Below, piece after piece: positions 25,565 to 33,254 of a DNA stretch of 64,000 bases. The DNA comes from Streptomyces brasiliensis (lineage in GTDB: Bacteria; Actinomycetota; Actinomycetes; Streptomycetales; Streptomycetaceae). The DNA lies in NCBI RefSeq assembly GCF_014647875.1, contig NZ_BMQA01000009.1, forward strand, positions 248,001 to 312,000. Direction: 5' to 3'. Position 1 is the first letter of the stretch. Every line of letters starts with the position of its first letter. Below the pieces are notes generated by a model. That model saw nothing but the letters and a program-made list of their open reading frames with translations, was not told the origin of the DNA and searched no databases. A program made the translations under genes and the position numbers.

Positions 25565-25604
25565 TTGTATTCGGGTTGGGCAGAACCTAGGAATGCCTTC
25601 CTAG
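25565..25604 (+). promoter_or_regulatory. Candidate promoter and palindromic operator of the nonulosonate operon
   Basis: TTGTAT (25565-25570) and TAGGAA (25588-25593), spaced 17 bases, resemble a vegetative promoter. The -10 hexamer lies inside a perfect inverted repeat, CTAGGAA-TGCC-TTCCTAG (25587-25604), which ends 10 bases before the GTG start at 25615. A protein bound there would block transcription; a short transcript starting near 25600 would be almost leaderless. Confidence 0.4.
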
Positions 25605-25614
25605 CGTCTTCGAC

Positions 25615-26964
25615 GTGCCAGCAAGTGCAACGAAGTCCCTGCGGGTCGCGGTCCTCGCGGATTCCGACACCCGGTGGAAGTGGGGCGCGCTCACCGCGAG
25701 CCGTATCGCCTCGAACGACTCCACCGTGCCGGACATACGCCTCGACGGCTACCTCCTGCGGGGCCGTGCCACCCCCACCGCCCGCCAGCTGCGGGAAGTC
25801 GGTGTCCACGCGGACTCGCTCCGCGAGGTGACCGCCGTGGAGTTCCTGCGCGCCATGGACCGTGAGGCCGAGGAGCAGTACGACGTGCTCGTCCTCGCCC
25901 TCGTCGGCGGTGGCGTGCAGGCCATGCTGCACGGCCTCCGGCACGTGTGGGGGGAGCGGGCCGAGCGCCCCGTCGTCGTCACCGGCTACGTCGGTGTCGT
26001 CTACGAGAAGCTCGCCGACGGACTCCTCCTGCGGCACGGGGCGGACATCGTCCTCGCCAACTCCCGCCAGGACGCGGACCGTTTCCGGGACGTGTACGAG
26101 GGCGTGGGCGCCGACGCCTCGTCGGTGACCGAGGTCGCGCTGCCGTTCCTCGGCGGCAAGCCCTACACCGGCGAACACGAGCCCTACACCGTCGTGTTCG
26201 CGGCCCAGCCCTCCGTCCCGGAGACCCGCAAGGACCGTACGTACCTGCTGAACCGGCTGATCGAGCACGCCCGCAAGCACCCCGAGCGCGAGGTGCTGCT
26301 CAAGCTGCGCTCCCGGCCGGGCGAACACACCACCCACATCGAGGAACTGCCGTACCAGAAGCTGGCGCAGGGCAAGGACCTGCCCGCCAACTTCAGCCTG
26401 GTGTACGGGCACATGGGCGAGGTCCTCGACCGCACCGACCTGCTCGTCACTGTCAGCTCGACGGCCGCGCTCGAGGCACTGCACCGCCGCGTCCCGACCG
26501 TCGTCCTCAGCGACCTCGGCATCCGCGAGGCGCTCGGCAACCACCACTTCGTGGGCTCCGGCTGCCTCGCCTCCTGGGACCAGCTCGACGCCGGACACCG
26601 CCCGGTACCCGACGAGCAGTGGGTGGCCCGGCAGGGCGTCGCCGCCGGGGGTACCCCCTCTGAGGGAGGTTCCTACGAGAGGGCCTTCGACGCGGCACGC
26701 GAGCGGATCACCGAGCTGCTCGCCCGGCCCGGCGGCCTGCCGCCCCTGAACCCCTACTACACGACCGAGACCGCGCCCGGCTATCTGCCGGGGATCCTCG
26801 CCCGCCACCATCTCGGTCCCGACGGTGCCCCGCTGCCCGGGGCGCCCGCCTCCGACAAGGCACCGGGACCGGTGCGCCAGATCGTCCGCCGCGCCGCACG
26901 CGGCGCCTACCGCCACGGCGTCCAGCGGGTGGCTCCCGTCATCCGCCGCATGGGAGAGCTGTGA
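25615..26964 (+). CDS. DUF6716-type putative glycosyltransferase
   Basis: This 449-residue protein (GTG 25615) has an N-terminal LRVAVLADSDTRWKWGALTA and an alpha/beta core, then VVFAAQPSVPETRKDRTYLL, LLKLRSRPGEHTTH and LLVTVSSTAALEALHRRVPTVVLSDLGIREALGNHHF. The latter resembles the S-T/acceptor region of capsule transferases with a GT-B fold. I recall this family as DUF6716, found next to NeuA/NeuB in Streptomyces. The basic C terminus (RQIVRRAARGAYRHGVQRV) could bind the membrane. It overlaps the neuA gene by 4 bases, so coupling is strong. Confidence 0.75.
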   Translation: MPASATKSLRVAVLADSDTRWKWGALTASRIASNDSTVPDIRLDGYLLRGRATPTARQLREVGVHADSLREVTAVEFLRAMDREAEEQYDVLVLALVGGGVQAMLHGLRHVWGERAERPVVVTGYVGVVYEKLADGLLLRHGADIVLANSRQDADRFRDVYEGVGADASSVTEVALPFLGGKPYTGEHEPYTVVFAAQPSVPETRKDRTYLLNRLIEHARKHPEREVLLKLRSRPGEHTTHIEELPYQKLAQGKDLPANFSLVYGHMGEVLDRTDLLVTVSSTAALEALHRRVPTVVLSDLGIREALGNHHFVGSGCLASWDQLDAGHRPVPDEQWVARQGVAAGGTPSEGGSYERAFDAARERITELLARPGGLPPLNPYYTTETAPGYLPGILARHHLGPDGAPLPGAPASDKAPGPVRQIVRRAARGAYRHGVQRVAPVIRRMGEL

Positions 26965-28319
26965 GCGACCGGATCCCGCGTCAGTCGGCGCCTTCGCACG
27001 GAACTGGAGCAGTTGAGCCTATGAGCAACCCCGAAGCGGGTCACGGTGCCGAGGTGCGCCGCGTCCTCGCGGTGATCCCGGCCCGCGGCGGCTCCAAGGG
27101 CGTGCCTGCGAAGAACCTCGCCCCCGTCGGCGGCGTGCCCCTGGTGGCCCGCGCCGTGCGCGAGTGCCGCGCCTCCCGGCTGGTGACCGACGTCGTCGTC
27201 TCCACCGACGACCAGGCCATCGCCGCGGCCGCCCGCCAGGCCGGCGCCGAGGTCGTGCTGCGGCCCGCCGCCATCGCCGGCGACACCGCCACCTCCGAGG
27301 CCGCCGTCCTGCACGCCATGGACGCCCACGAGGCGCTGCACGGCGCCGCCGTGGACGTCGTCCTGCTCGTGCAGTGCACCAGCCCGTTCCTGGTCCGCGA
27401 GGACGTGGACGGGGTCGCGGCGGCCGTCGTCGAGAACGGCGCCGACACCGCGGTGACCGTTGCGCCCTTCCACGGCTTCGTCTGGCGCGACGCGGCCGAC
27501 GACCCGGCGGTCGTCGACACCCAGGCCGCCAAGGCCGTCGGCGGAGCCGTCGCCGTTGCCAACTCGACGGTCACCGAGGGTGGTTACGGCGTCAACCACG
27601 ACAAGTCGTTCCGCCCGCGCCGGCAGGACCGCCCCCAGGACCTGCTGGAGACCGGCGCCGCCTACGCGATGGACGCGGCCGGCTTCCGCGAGCACCGGCA
27701 CCGCTTCTTCGGCCGTACGGAACTCGTCCGCACCGACCCCGCCCGGGTGCTGGAGATCGACGACCCGCACGATCTCGCCCGCGCCCGGGCCCTGGCCCCA
27801 CTGTTCGACGCGGACCGCCCCGGCGCCCTCCCGGCCGCCGATGACATCGACGCGGTCGTCCTCGACTTCGACGGCACCCAGACCGACGACAGGGTGCTGA
27901 TCGACGCCGATGGAAAGGAGTTCGTCTCCGTGCACCGCGGGGACGGTCTCGGCATCGCGGCCCTCCGCAGGAGCGGCCTGAAGATGCTCGTCCTGTCCAC
28001 GGAACAGAACCCGGTCGTCGCCGCCCGGGCCCGGAAGCTCAAGATCCCGGTCCTGCACGGCATCGACCGCAAGGACCTCGCCCTCAAGCAGTGGTGCGAG
28101 GAGCAGGGCATCGCGCCTGAGCGCGTGCTCTATGTCGGCAACGACGTCAATGACCTCCCGTGCTTCGCCCTCGTCGGCTGGCCCGTGGCGGTCGCGAGCG
28201 CCCACGACGTCGTGCGCGGCGCCGCACGCGCGGTCACCACCGTCCCCGGCGGCGACGGCGCGATCCGAGAGATCGCCAGCTGGATCCTCGGCCCCTCTCT
28301 CGATTCCCTCACCAAGTAA
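26961..28319 (+). CDS. neuA: CMP-nonulosonate (sialic acid/Kdn) synthetase with C-terminal HAD phosphatase domain
   Basis: This 452-residue protein has a cytidylyltransferase domain (VLAVIPARGGSKGVPAKNLAPVGG near residue 35, LLVQCTSPF, TGAAYAMDAAGF) and, from about residue 295, a HAD domain of the KdsC type (AVVLDFDGTQTDD, STEQNPVVAARARKL, KQWCEEQGI, YVGNDVNDLPC). It would activate a nonulosonic acid to its CMP form and could also dephosphorylate the 9-phosphate made by the synthase. Start GTG 26961 overlaps the previous stop and has GGGAGA before it; ATG 27021 is the alternative. Kdn as product is inferred from what is known of S. coelicolor teichulosonic acid. Confidence 0.88.
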   Translation: MSDRIPRQSAPSHGTGAVEPMSNPEAGHGAEVRRVLAVIPARGGSKGVPAKNLAPVGGVPLVARAVRECRASRLVTDVVVSTDDQAIAAAARQAGAEVVLRPAAIAGDTATSEAAVLHAMDAHEALHGAAVDVVLLVQCTSPFLVREDVDGVAAAVVENGADTAVTVAPFHGFVWRDAADDPAVVDTQAAKAVGGAVAVANSTVTEGGYGVNHDKSFRPRRQDRPQDLLETGAAYAMDAAGFREHRHRFFGRTELVRTDPARVLEIDDPHDLARARALAPLFDADRPGALPAADDIDAVVLDFDGTQTDDRVLIDADGKEFVSVHRGDGLGIAALRRSGLKMLVLSTEQNPVVAARARKLKIPVLHGIDRKDLALKQWCEEQGIAPERVLYVGNDVNDLPCFALVGWPVAVASAHDVVRGAARAVTTVPGGDGAIREIASWILGPSLDSLTK

Positions 28320-28333
28320 GGACATCTTCTGCC

Positions 28334-29272
28334 ATGAGCACCAACTCCCGTCTGCGTACGTTCGGTTCCCGTGAGGTCGGCCCCGGCCGCCCCGTCTACG
28401 TCTGCGGCGAGATCGGCATCAACCACAACGGTGAGCTCGAGAACGCCTTCAAGCTGATCGACGTGGCCGCCGAGGCCGGCTGCGACGCCGTCAAGTTCCA
28501 GAAGCGCACCCCCGAGATCTGCACCCCGCGCGACCAGTGGGACATCGAGCGCGACACCCCCTGGGGCCGGATGACCTACATCGACTACCGCCACCGCGTG
28601 GAGTTCGGTGAGGACGAGTACCGCCAGATCGACGAGTACTGCAAGGAGAAGGGGATCGACTGGTTCGCCTCCCCGTGGGACACCGAGGCCGTCGCCTTCC
28701 TCGAGAAGTTCGACGTCCCGGCCCACAAGGTCGCGTCCGCGTCCCTCACCGACGACGAGCTGCTGAAGGCGCTGCGCGCCACCGGCCGCGCGGTCATCCT
28801 CTCCACCGGCATGTCGACCCCGAAGCAGATCCGCCACGCGGTCGAGGTCCTGGGCAGCGACAACATCCTCATGTGCCACGCCACCTCCACCTACCCGGCC
28901 AAGGCCGAGGAGCTGAACCTCCGCGTGATCAACACGCTGGAGAAGGAGTTCCCGAACGTCCCGATCGGCTACTCCGGCCACGAGACGGGCCTGCAGACCA
29001 CCCTCGCCGCGGTCGCGCTCGGGGCGACCTTCGTCGAGCGTCACATCACCCTCGACCGCGCCATGTGGGGATCCGACCAGGCCGCCTCCGTCGAGCCGCA
29101 GGGCCTGCAGCGCCTGGTGCGCGACATCCGCATCATCGAGGCCTCCCTGGGCGACGGCGTCAAGAAGGTCTACGACTCCGAGCTCGGCCCGATGAAGAAG
29201 CTGCGCCGCGTCGCCGGTGTCGTCGCCGAGGCGGAGATCGCGGCCGCGGCCGGCGAGCCGGTCACGGTCTGA
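28334..29272 (+). CDS. neuB: Nonulosonic acid synthase (NeuB family), short form
   Basis: This 312-residue protein condenses phosphoenolpyruvate with a hexose or hexose 6-phosphate to a C9 sugar acid. The NeuB barrel is seen from VYVCGEIGINHNGELENA through DAVKFQKRTPE, DWFASPWDTEAVAFLE, VILSTGMSTP, MCHATSTYPA, IGYSGHETGLQTTLAAVALGATFVERHITLD. The barrel is complete, but the usual C-terminal antifreeze/SAF domain is missing: the protein ends soon after LRRVAGVVAEAEIA. ATG 28334 is 14 bases after the neuA stop, so the two are co-transcribed. In cytosol. Confidence 0.9.
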   Translation: MSTNSRLRTFGSREVGPGRPVYVCGEIGINHNGELENAFKLIDVAAEAGCDAVKFQKRTPEICTPRDQWDIERDTPWGRMTYIDYRHRVEFGEDEYRQIDEYCKEKGIDWFASPWDTEAVAFLEKFDVPAHKVASASLTDDELLKALRATGRAVILSTGMSTPKQIRHAVEVLGSDNILMCHATSTYPAKAEELNLRVINTLEKEFPNVPIGYSGHETGLQTTLAAVALGATFVERHITLDRAMWGSDQAASVEPQGLQRLVRDIRIIEASLGDGVKKVYDSELGPMKKLRRVAGVVAEAEIAAAAGEPVTV

Positions 29273-29319
29273 GCGTCCTCATCCACACCGCCTTACGACG
29301 ACGGGACGGTCGTACGTCG

Positions 29320-30477
29320 ATGAGCCCCCGCGCCGGTCACGCCGGCACCACCCCCCACACCCTCGCCTTCGTCGAGAGCCCGGTACAGCTGCTCAACGTA
29401 CTGGAGTGGGCGCACGTCCATGCCCTGCGAGGGGCGGAGCCGGCCGACACGGACGGGCCGGGGGGCTCGTCCGGCGCCGGGATGCCGGGTGGCTCGTCCG
29501 GCGCGCGGGGGGCGGGCGCCGGACTCACCGTCGTGGTGCTGTCCCCGACCGACCCCATGACACGCGGCCAGCTGCGCCGCATGGCCGACCTGGCCCGGGA
29601 CGAGGGGTACCAGGTCCGCTGGGAGGAGGCGCGGGGCGGCACGACCGCGCCCTTCCACACCATCGGCGGACTCGCCGGAAAACTGCGCCGGGCCGACCGG
29701 ATCGTCATGGGCGACCCGTTCTCCCGCTATGTGCAGCTGCTGCTGACGATCACCCGGGCCAAGGACCTGGTGGTCGTCGACGACGGCACGGCGACGATGG
29801 AGTTCGTCTCCCAGCTCGCCCGCGGTGAGCGACTCGTGCGCTGGCACCGCAAGGGCGGGCGCCCGGGTGCGCGCGACCTGCTGTTCGCGCCCGTCTCGTC
29901 CTCGGCCCGGCGCCGGCTCACCCCCAAGGGCGGGCGCCGGGTGGAGGTGTTCTCGTCCATGCCGATGGACCGGACGCCCGACGGCGTCACGGTGACCCCC
30001 AACGACTTCGGCTGGACCCGCGCCCGCTTCGGGCCGCCGCGCATCACCAAGGGCGCGGACATGGTGGGCACGTCCCTCGTGGAGACCGGGGTGGTGGACG
30101 GCGAGCGGTATCTGGAGGCCGTCCAGCGCCTGGCCAAGGCCCACGGGGCGACGCGCTACTTCGCCCACCGCCGCGAGAGCACGGAGAAACTCCACCGGCT
30201 CGCGGCACAGACGGGACTGGAGATCGTACGGCCCGACCTGCCGCTCGAGCTGATCGCGCGGCGCGGCCCCATCGGGCGTACGGTGCTCAGCTTCCCGTCG
30301 ACGGTCGTCCACACGCTGCCGCTCGCGCTGGCCGGCACCGGGGTCCGGGTCGCGGTGTGCGACATCGACCCCGGTTGGCTCACGGAGACCGCCTCGCCCC
30401 GGGCCCAGGGCTTCCTGTCCGGGGTGACGGGGACGGCCCGGGACGTGCATCGGCTGGCGGCGGTGGGACTGGGCTAG
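29320..30477 (+). CDS. Polysialyltransferase-like protein of the nonulosonate operon
   Basis: This 385-residue protein begins MSPRAGHAGTTPHTLAFVESPVQLLNVLEW, with the FVESPVQLLN start typical of bacterial sialyl/polysialyltransferase-like proteins. Later parts read IVMGDPFSRYVQLLL, DLVVVDDGTATMEF (DDG acidic motif), YFAHRRESTEKLHRLA and TVLSFPSTVVHTLPLAL. A Gly/Ser-rich insertion near residue 45-65 looks like low-complexity growth. It is the last gene of the operon, 47 bases after neuB. Its TAG stop lies at the left end of the fold-back element at 30477. Confidence 0.72.
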   Translation: MSPRAGHAGTTPHTLAFVESPVQLLNVLEWAHVHALRGAEPADTDGPGGSSGAGMPGGSSGARGAGAGLTVVVLSPTDPMTRGQLRRMADLARDEGYQVRWEEARGGTTAPFHTIGGLAGKLRRADRIVMGDPFSRYVQLLLTITRAKDLVVVDDGTATMEFVSQLARGERLVRWHRKGGRPGARDLLFAPVSSSARRRLTPKGGRRVEVFSSMPMDRTPDGVTVTPNDFGWTRARFGPPRITKGADMVGTSLVETGVVDGERYLEAVQRLAKAHGATRYFAHRRESTEKLHRLAAQTGLEIVRPDLPLELIARRGPIGRTVLSFPSTVVHTLPLALAGTGVRVAVCDIDPGWLTETASPRAQGFLSGVTGTARDVHRLAAVGLG

Positions 30478-30638
30478 TGCTGCGACCGGAAGGGTTCACC
30501 GGCTCGCGACGCCCGGCACGGCACCTCGCGGCGTTGTCGCCTCACCCGAGTACATCCAGTACGCGGGTGACGCTCCGCCTTGCGATGCACCGCACCGGAC
30601 GCCGCGAGCTTCCCGGCAAACCTTCCCGGCCACAGCAC
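30477..30638. mobile_element. 162-bp fold-back MITE-like element, copy 1
   Basis: The element runs from GTGCTGCGACCGGAAGG to CCTTCCCGGCCACAGCAC; the two ends are imperfect inverted repeats and the similarity continues to the centre (CACCCG-AGTAC-ATCCA-GTACG-CGGGTG), so the whole can fold on itself. A TA lies on each side (30475-30476 and 30639-30640), as expected for a TA target duplication of the IS630/Tc1 type. It encodes nothing. It separates convergent genes, and each of these stops at its end. Copy 2 (46309) differs at two bases. No transposase for it is in the window. Confidence 0.75.
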
Positions 30639-31360
30639 TAGGGCTGCTCCGCGGGGCCCTGTGCGGGAGCCGGATCCTGTCCGGAATCCTGTGCGGGGCC
30701 CTGTTCCGGTTTCTGGGCGAGGACGAAGGCGCGGGGGATCGTCTCCTCGCCGCGGGGGTCGCGCCGGATCCTCGTGTACGGCTCCAGGCCCGCCTTGCGG
30801 AGGTGGGCCGCGATCGTCTCCGGGGTGCGGAAGTAGTAGTCGAGGCCGATCTCGTGGCCGAAGCGCTCGGCGAGGTGCCGGTGCCCGTCCTCGTCGGCCG
30901 TCTGGAAGGCCAGCAGGACGTGGCCGCCGGGGACGAGCGTGCGGTGGAACTCCGCGAACGCCGTCGGCAGGTGGTCCTCCGGGAGGTGGATCGTCGAGTA
31001 GAGCGCGAGGATGCCGCCCAGGGTCTCGTCCGGGAGGTCCAGGTCGGTCATCGACCCCACGTGGAAGCGCAGCTCGGGGTGCGCCTCGCGGGCGAGGGCG
31101 GCCATGCCCGGCGAGACGTCGATCCCGAACACGGGCACACCGAGTGCGTGCAGCCGGGCGGCGATGTAACCGGGGCCGCTGCCGAGGTCGGCGACGGGAG
31201 CGGTGGAGTTGGCCGTGACCAGCTCCGCGAAGATGTTGATCAGATTCCGGTCGAGCGGGTGGTGGGCCAGACCGTCGGGGTGAAGGGCCGTGTACTCCTT
31301 GGCGATGGTGTCGTACGACGTGCTGGTGGTTCTGAGGAAGTCCGTGGTCGCGTCGGTCAC
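30638..31360 (-). CDS. Class I SAM-dependent methyltransferase (Methyltransf_11/25 type)
   Basis: This 240-residue protein (GTG 31360) has SAM motif I VADLGSGPGYIAARL (about residue 56), the acidic motif VFGIDVSPGM, motif with LPDETLGGILALYSTIHL, and LVPGGHVLLAFQT after it. The C-terminal QGPAQDSGQDPAPAQGP tail is low complexity and continues to the TAG stop (30640-30638) given by the fold-back element, so the natural end may have been altered. The substrate is unknown; it is probably not part of the glycan operon because it points the other way. Confidence 0.82.
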   Translation of the reverse strand: MTDATTDFLRTTSTSYDTIAKEYTALHPDGLAHHPLDRNLINIFAELVTANSTAPVADLGSGPGYIAARLHALGVPVFGIDVSPGMAALAREAHPELRFHVGSMTDLDLPDETLGGILALYSTIHLPEDHLPTAFAEFHRTLVPGGHVLLAFQTADEDGHRHLAERFGHEIGLDYYFRTPETIAAHLRKAGLEPYTRIRRDPRGEETIPRAFVLAQKPEQGPAQDSGQDPAPAQGPAEQP

Positions 31361-31770
31361 GGCGGGGGACGTTACCGGGGCCGGGGCGGAGACGGGCGCT
31401 TCTTCGCCAGTCGGTCAGGTGGGCGCCGCCCGCTGCCCGGCCGTCGCCGTCGGACGAGAAGCCGCACGTGAACATCCCAGGTGATGGCACAGACGCGCCG
31501 ATCACCTGGCGGCAGCCGCCCCGTCGGGTTTCGATGGGTGGACAGGTCCACTGGGGCTCGGGGGCGGCGTGGTATCCGTTGAGGCGGGTACCGGGGTGCG
31601 CTCGGGTGGCGCTTCGGAGATTTCCGTGATCGACTCGGTCGGAAGTCGGACGAGTTTACCCATCCCAGCTCATAGCCATGCGTCCGGTGGTCAGATTTTC
31701 TTCCCCTAACGGGCTGAAGTTTTGTTGATCGCGGGGCAGTTGACCGTTCCGGCGTCCTACCCTTCAGAGG
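31361..31770. other. 410-bp intergenic region between divergent methyltransferase and amidohydrolase genes
   Basis: No frame with normal codon use was found. The segment at about 31690-31770 is AT-rich for this DNA (TTTTGTTGATC, AGTTGACC) and probably holds the promoter of the gene at 31771. No repeat or strong hairpin stands out. Confidence 0.5.
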
Positions 31771-33024
31771 GTGAACCAATTGATGTCCCCAGAGTCCGAG
31801 GCCGATCTCCCCGGGGAAGCCGTGCTCCCCGGCGTGCTCAGCGACGCGCTGCACGCCGAACTCGTCGCGTTCCGTCGCGACTTGCACATGCACCCTGAGC
31901 TCGGCAACCAGGAGTTCCGTACGACCGCCGCCATCAAGGCGCGGCTCGAGCAGGCCGGGCTCAAGCCCCGTGTCCTCGCCCTCGGAACCGGGCTCGTATG
32001 TGACATCGGTGGGGACATCGGCAGCGAGGGGGGAGACGCCGTCAGCGGGGGCGTCCTCGCCCTGCGGGCCGATATCGACGCTCTGCCCATTCCGGACACG
32101 AAGAGTGAGTGCTCCTACCGGTCCACCGTGCCCGATCGGGCGCATGCCTGCGGGCACGACGTGCATACGGCCGTCGTGCTGGGCGCCGGGCTCGTGCTCG
32201 CCGAACTGCACAAGCAGGGGCTGCTGCCCCGGCCCGTGCGGCTGCTGTTCCAGCCCGCCGAGGAGGTGCTGCCCGGGGGCGCCACCGACGCCATCGAGTG
32301 CGGTGTGCTCGACGGGGTGGGGCGGATCATCGCCGTGCACTGCGACCCCCGGGTGGACGCCGGGAAGATCGGGCTGCGGCAGGGGGCGATCACGAGTGCG
32401 TGTGACCGTCTTGAGGTCGCGCTGGACGGGCCCGGTGGGCACACCGCACGGCCGCATCTCACCACCGATCTCGTCACCGCGGCTGCTCGCGTCGCCACCG
32501 ACGTGCCCGCAGTCGTCGCCCGGCGCGTGGACAGCCGGAGCGGGCTCGCCGTCACCTGGGGGCGGATCGAGTCGGGGCACGCGCCGAACGTGATCCCGCA
32601 GCACGCCGAGCTGTCCGGAACCGTGCGGTGCCTGGACCTGGAGGCCTGGCGCACGGCTCCCGACGTGGTGCACGCGGCCATCGACGAGGTCGCGACCCTG
32701 CACCGGGCCAAGTCGCAGATCACGTATGTGCGGGGCGTGCCGCCCGTGGTGAACGACCCGGCGGTCACCGAGTTGCTGCGGGACGCCATGATGGCCCGGC
32801 GCGGTGTGGACTCCGTCGAGGGGACCGAGCAGAGCCTCGGCGGCGAGGACTTCTCCTGGTATCTGGAGCATGTGCCGGGCGCGCTGGCCCGGCTCGGTGT
32901 GCGGCCGCCGGGCGAGTGTACGGTGCGGGATCTGCACCAGGGTGACTTCGACGCCGACGAGCGCGCCATCACGGTCGGCGTGGAGCTGTTCACCGCCGCC
33001 GCGCTTCTTGACGCGCAGAGGTAA
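31771..33024 (+). CDS. M20D-family amidohydrolase
   Basis: This 417-residue protein has the M20 family metal-binding patches: RRDLHMHPELGNQEFRTT, ALRADIDALPIPD, HACGHDVHTAVVLGA, LLFQPAEEVLPGGATDA (catalytic Glu), and GGEDFSWYLE near the end. Family members split N-acyl amino acids such as hippurate or indole-acetyl conjugates, with two metal ions. No signal peptide is seen. GTG 31771 or ATG 31783 may start translation. It lies just upstream of the nucleoside transporter genes but has its own terminator-free 230-base gap, so linkage to them is uncertain. Confidence 0.87.
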   Translation: MNQLMSPESEADLPGEAVLPGVLSDALHAELVAFRRDLHMHPELGNQEFRTTAAIKARLEQAGLKPRVLALGTGLVCDIGGDIGSEGGDAVSGGVLALRADIDALPIPDTKSECSYRSTVPDRAHACGHDVHTAVVLGAGLVLAELHKQGLLPRPVRLLFQPAEEVLPGGATDAIECGVLDGVGRIIAVHCDPRVDAGKIGLRQGAITSACDRLEVALDGPGGHTARPHLTTDLVTAAARVATDVPAVVARRVDSRSGLAVTWGRIESGHAPNVIPQHAELSGTVRCLDLEAWRTAPDVVHAAIDEVATLHRAKSQITYVRGVPPVVNDPAVTELLRDAMMARRGVDSVEGTEQSLGGEDFSWYLEHVPGALARLGVRPPGECTVRDLHQGDFDADERAITVGVELFTAAALLDAQR

Positions 33025-33159
33025 GGAGCAGGGGGAGGGGCGCCGGTTGGTGCCCCTTCGCCCGCTTGTGTCACCCGTGCGTAACCCGGGGCGGACGGTT
33101 GTAACGCGGGGGCGGCACGAATCGATAACGGCAGGGAGAAATCCTGTTCCCCTCCTCTT

Positions 33160-33171
33160 CTACGCGCGTTA
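33160..33171. promoter_or_regulatory. Nucleoside-regulon palindrome, site 1 (CTACGCGCGTTA)
   Basis: A one-base-off copy (inside TACGCGCGTA) of the palindrome CTACGCGCGTAG found perfectly at 35778, 47320 and 58765. It lies 83 bases before the GTG of the first BMP lipoprotein, embedded in CTTCTACGCGCGTTACTGTG. The flanks agree with site 2 (TCTACGCGCGTTACGCTG). Confidence 0.65.
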
Positions 33172-33254
33172 CTGTGCGCCGAAATGGCCACCAGAGGCGG
33201 CACATTGGGGAAGCGGGCCGGCGACGGTGCCGTGGGGATGAAGGGGTGCTTGCT

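Noticed and set aside
30477..30638. Long hairpin as a plain terminator only
   Set aside because: A second 160/162 identical copy with TA flanks at 46309 shows a dispersed element; terminator activity may be an additional effect.
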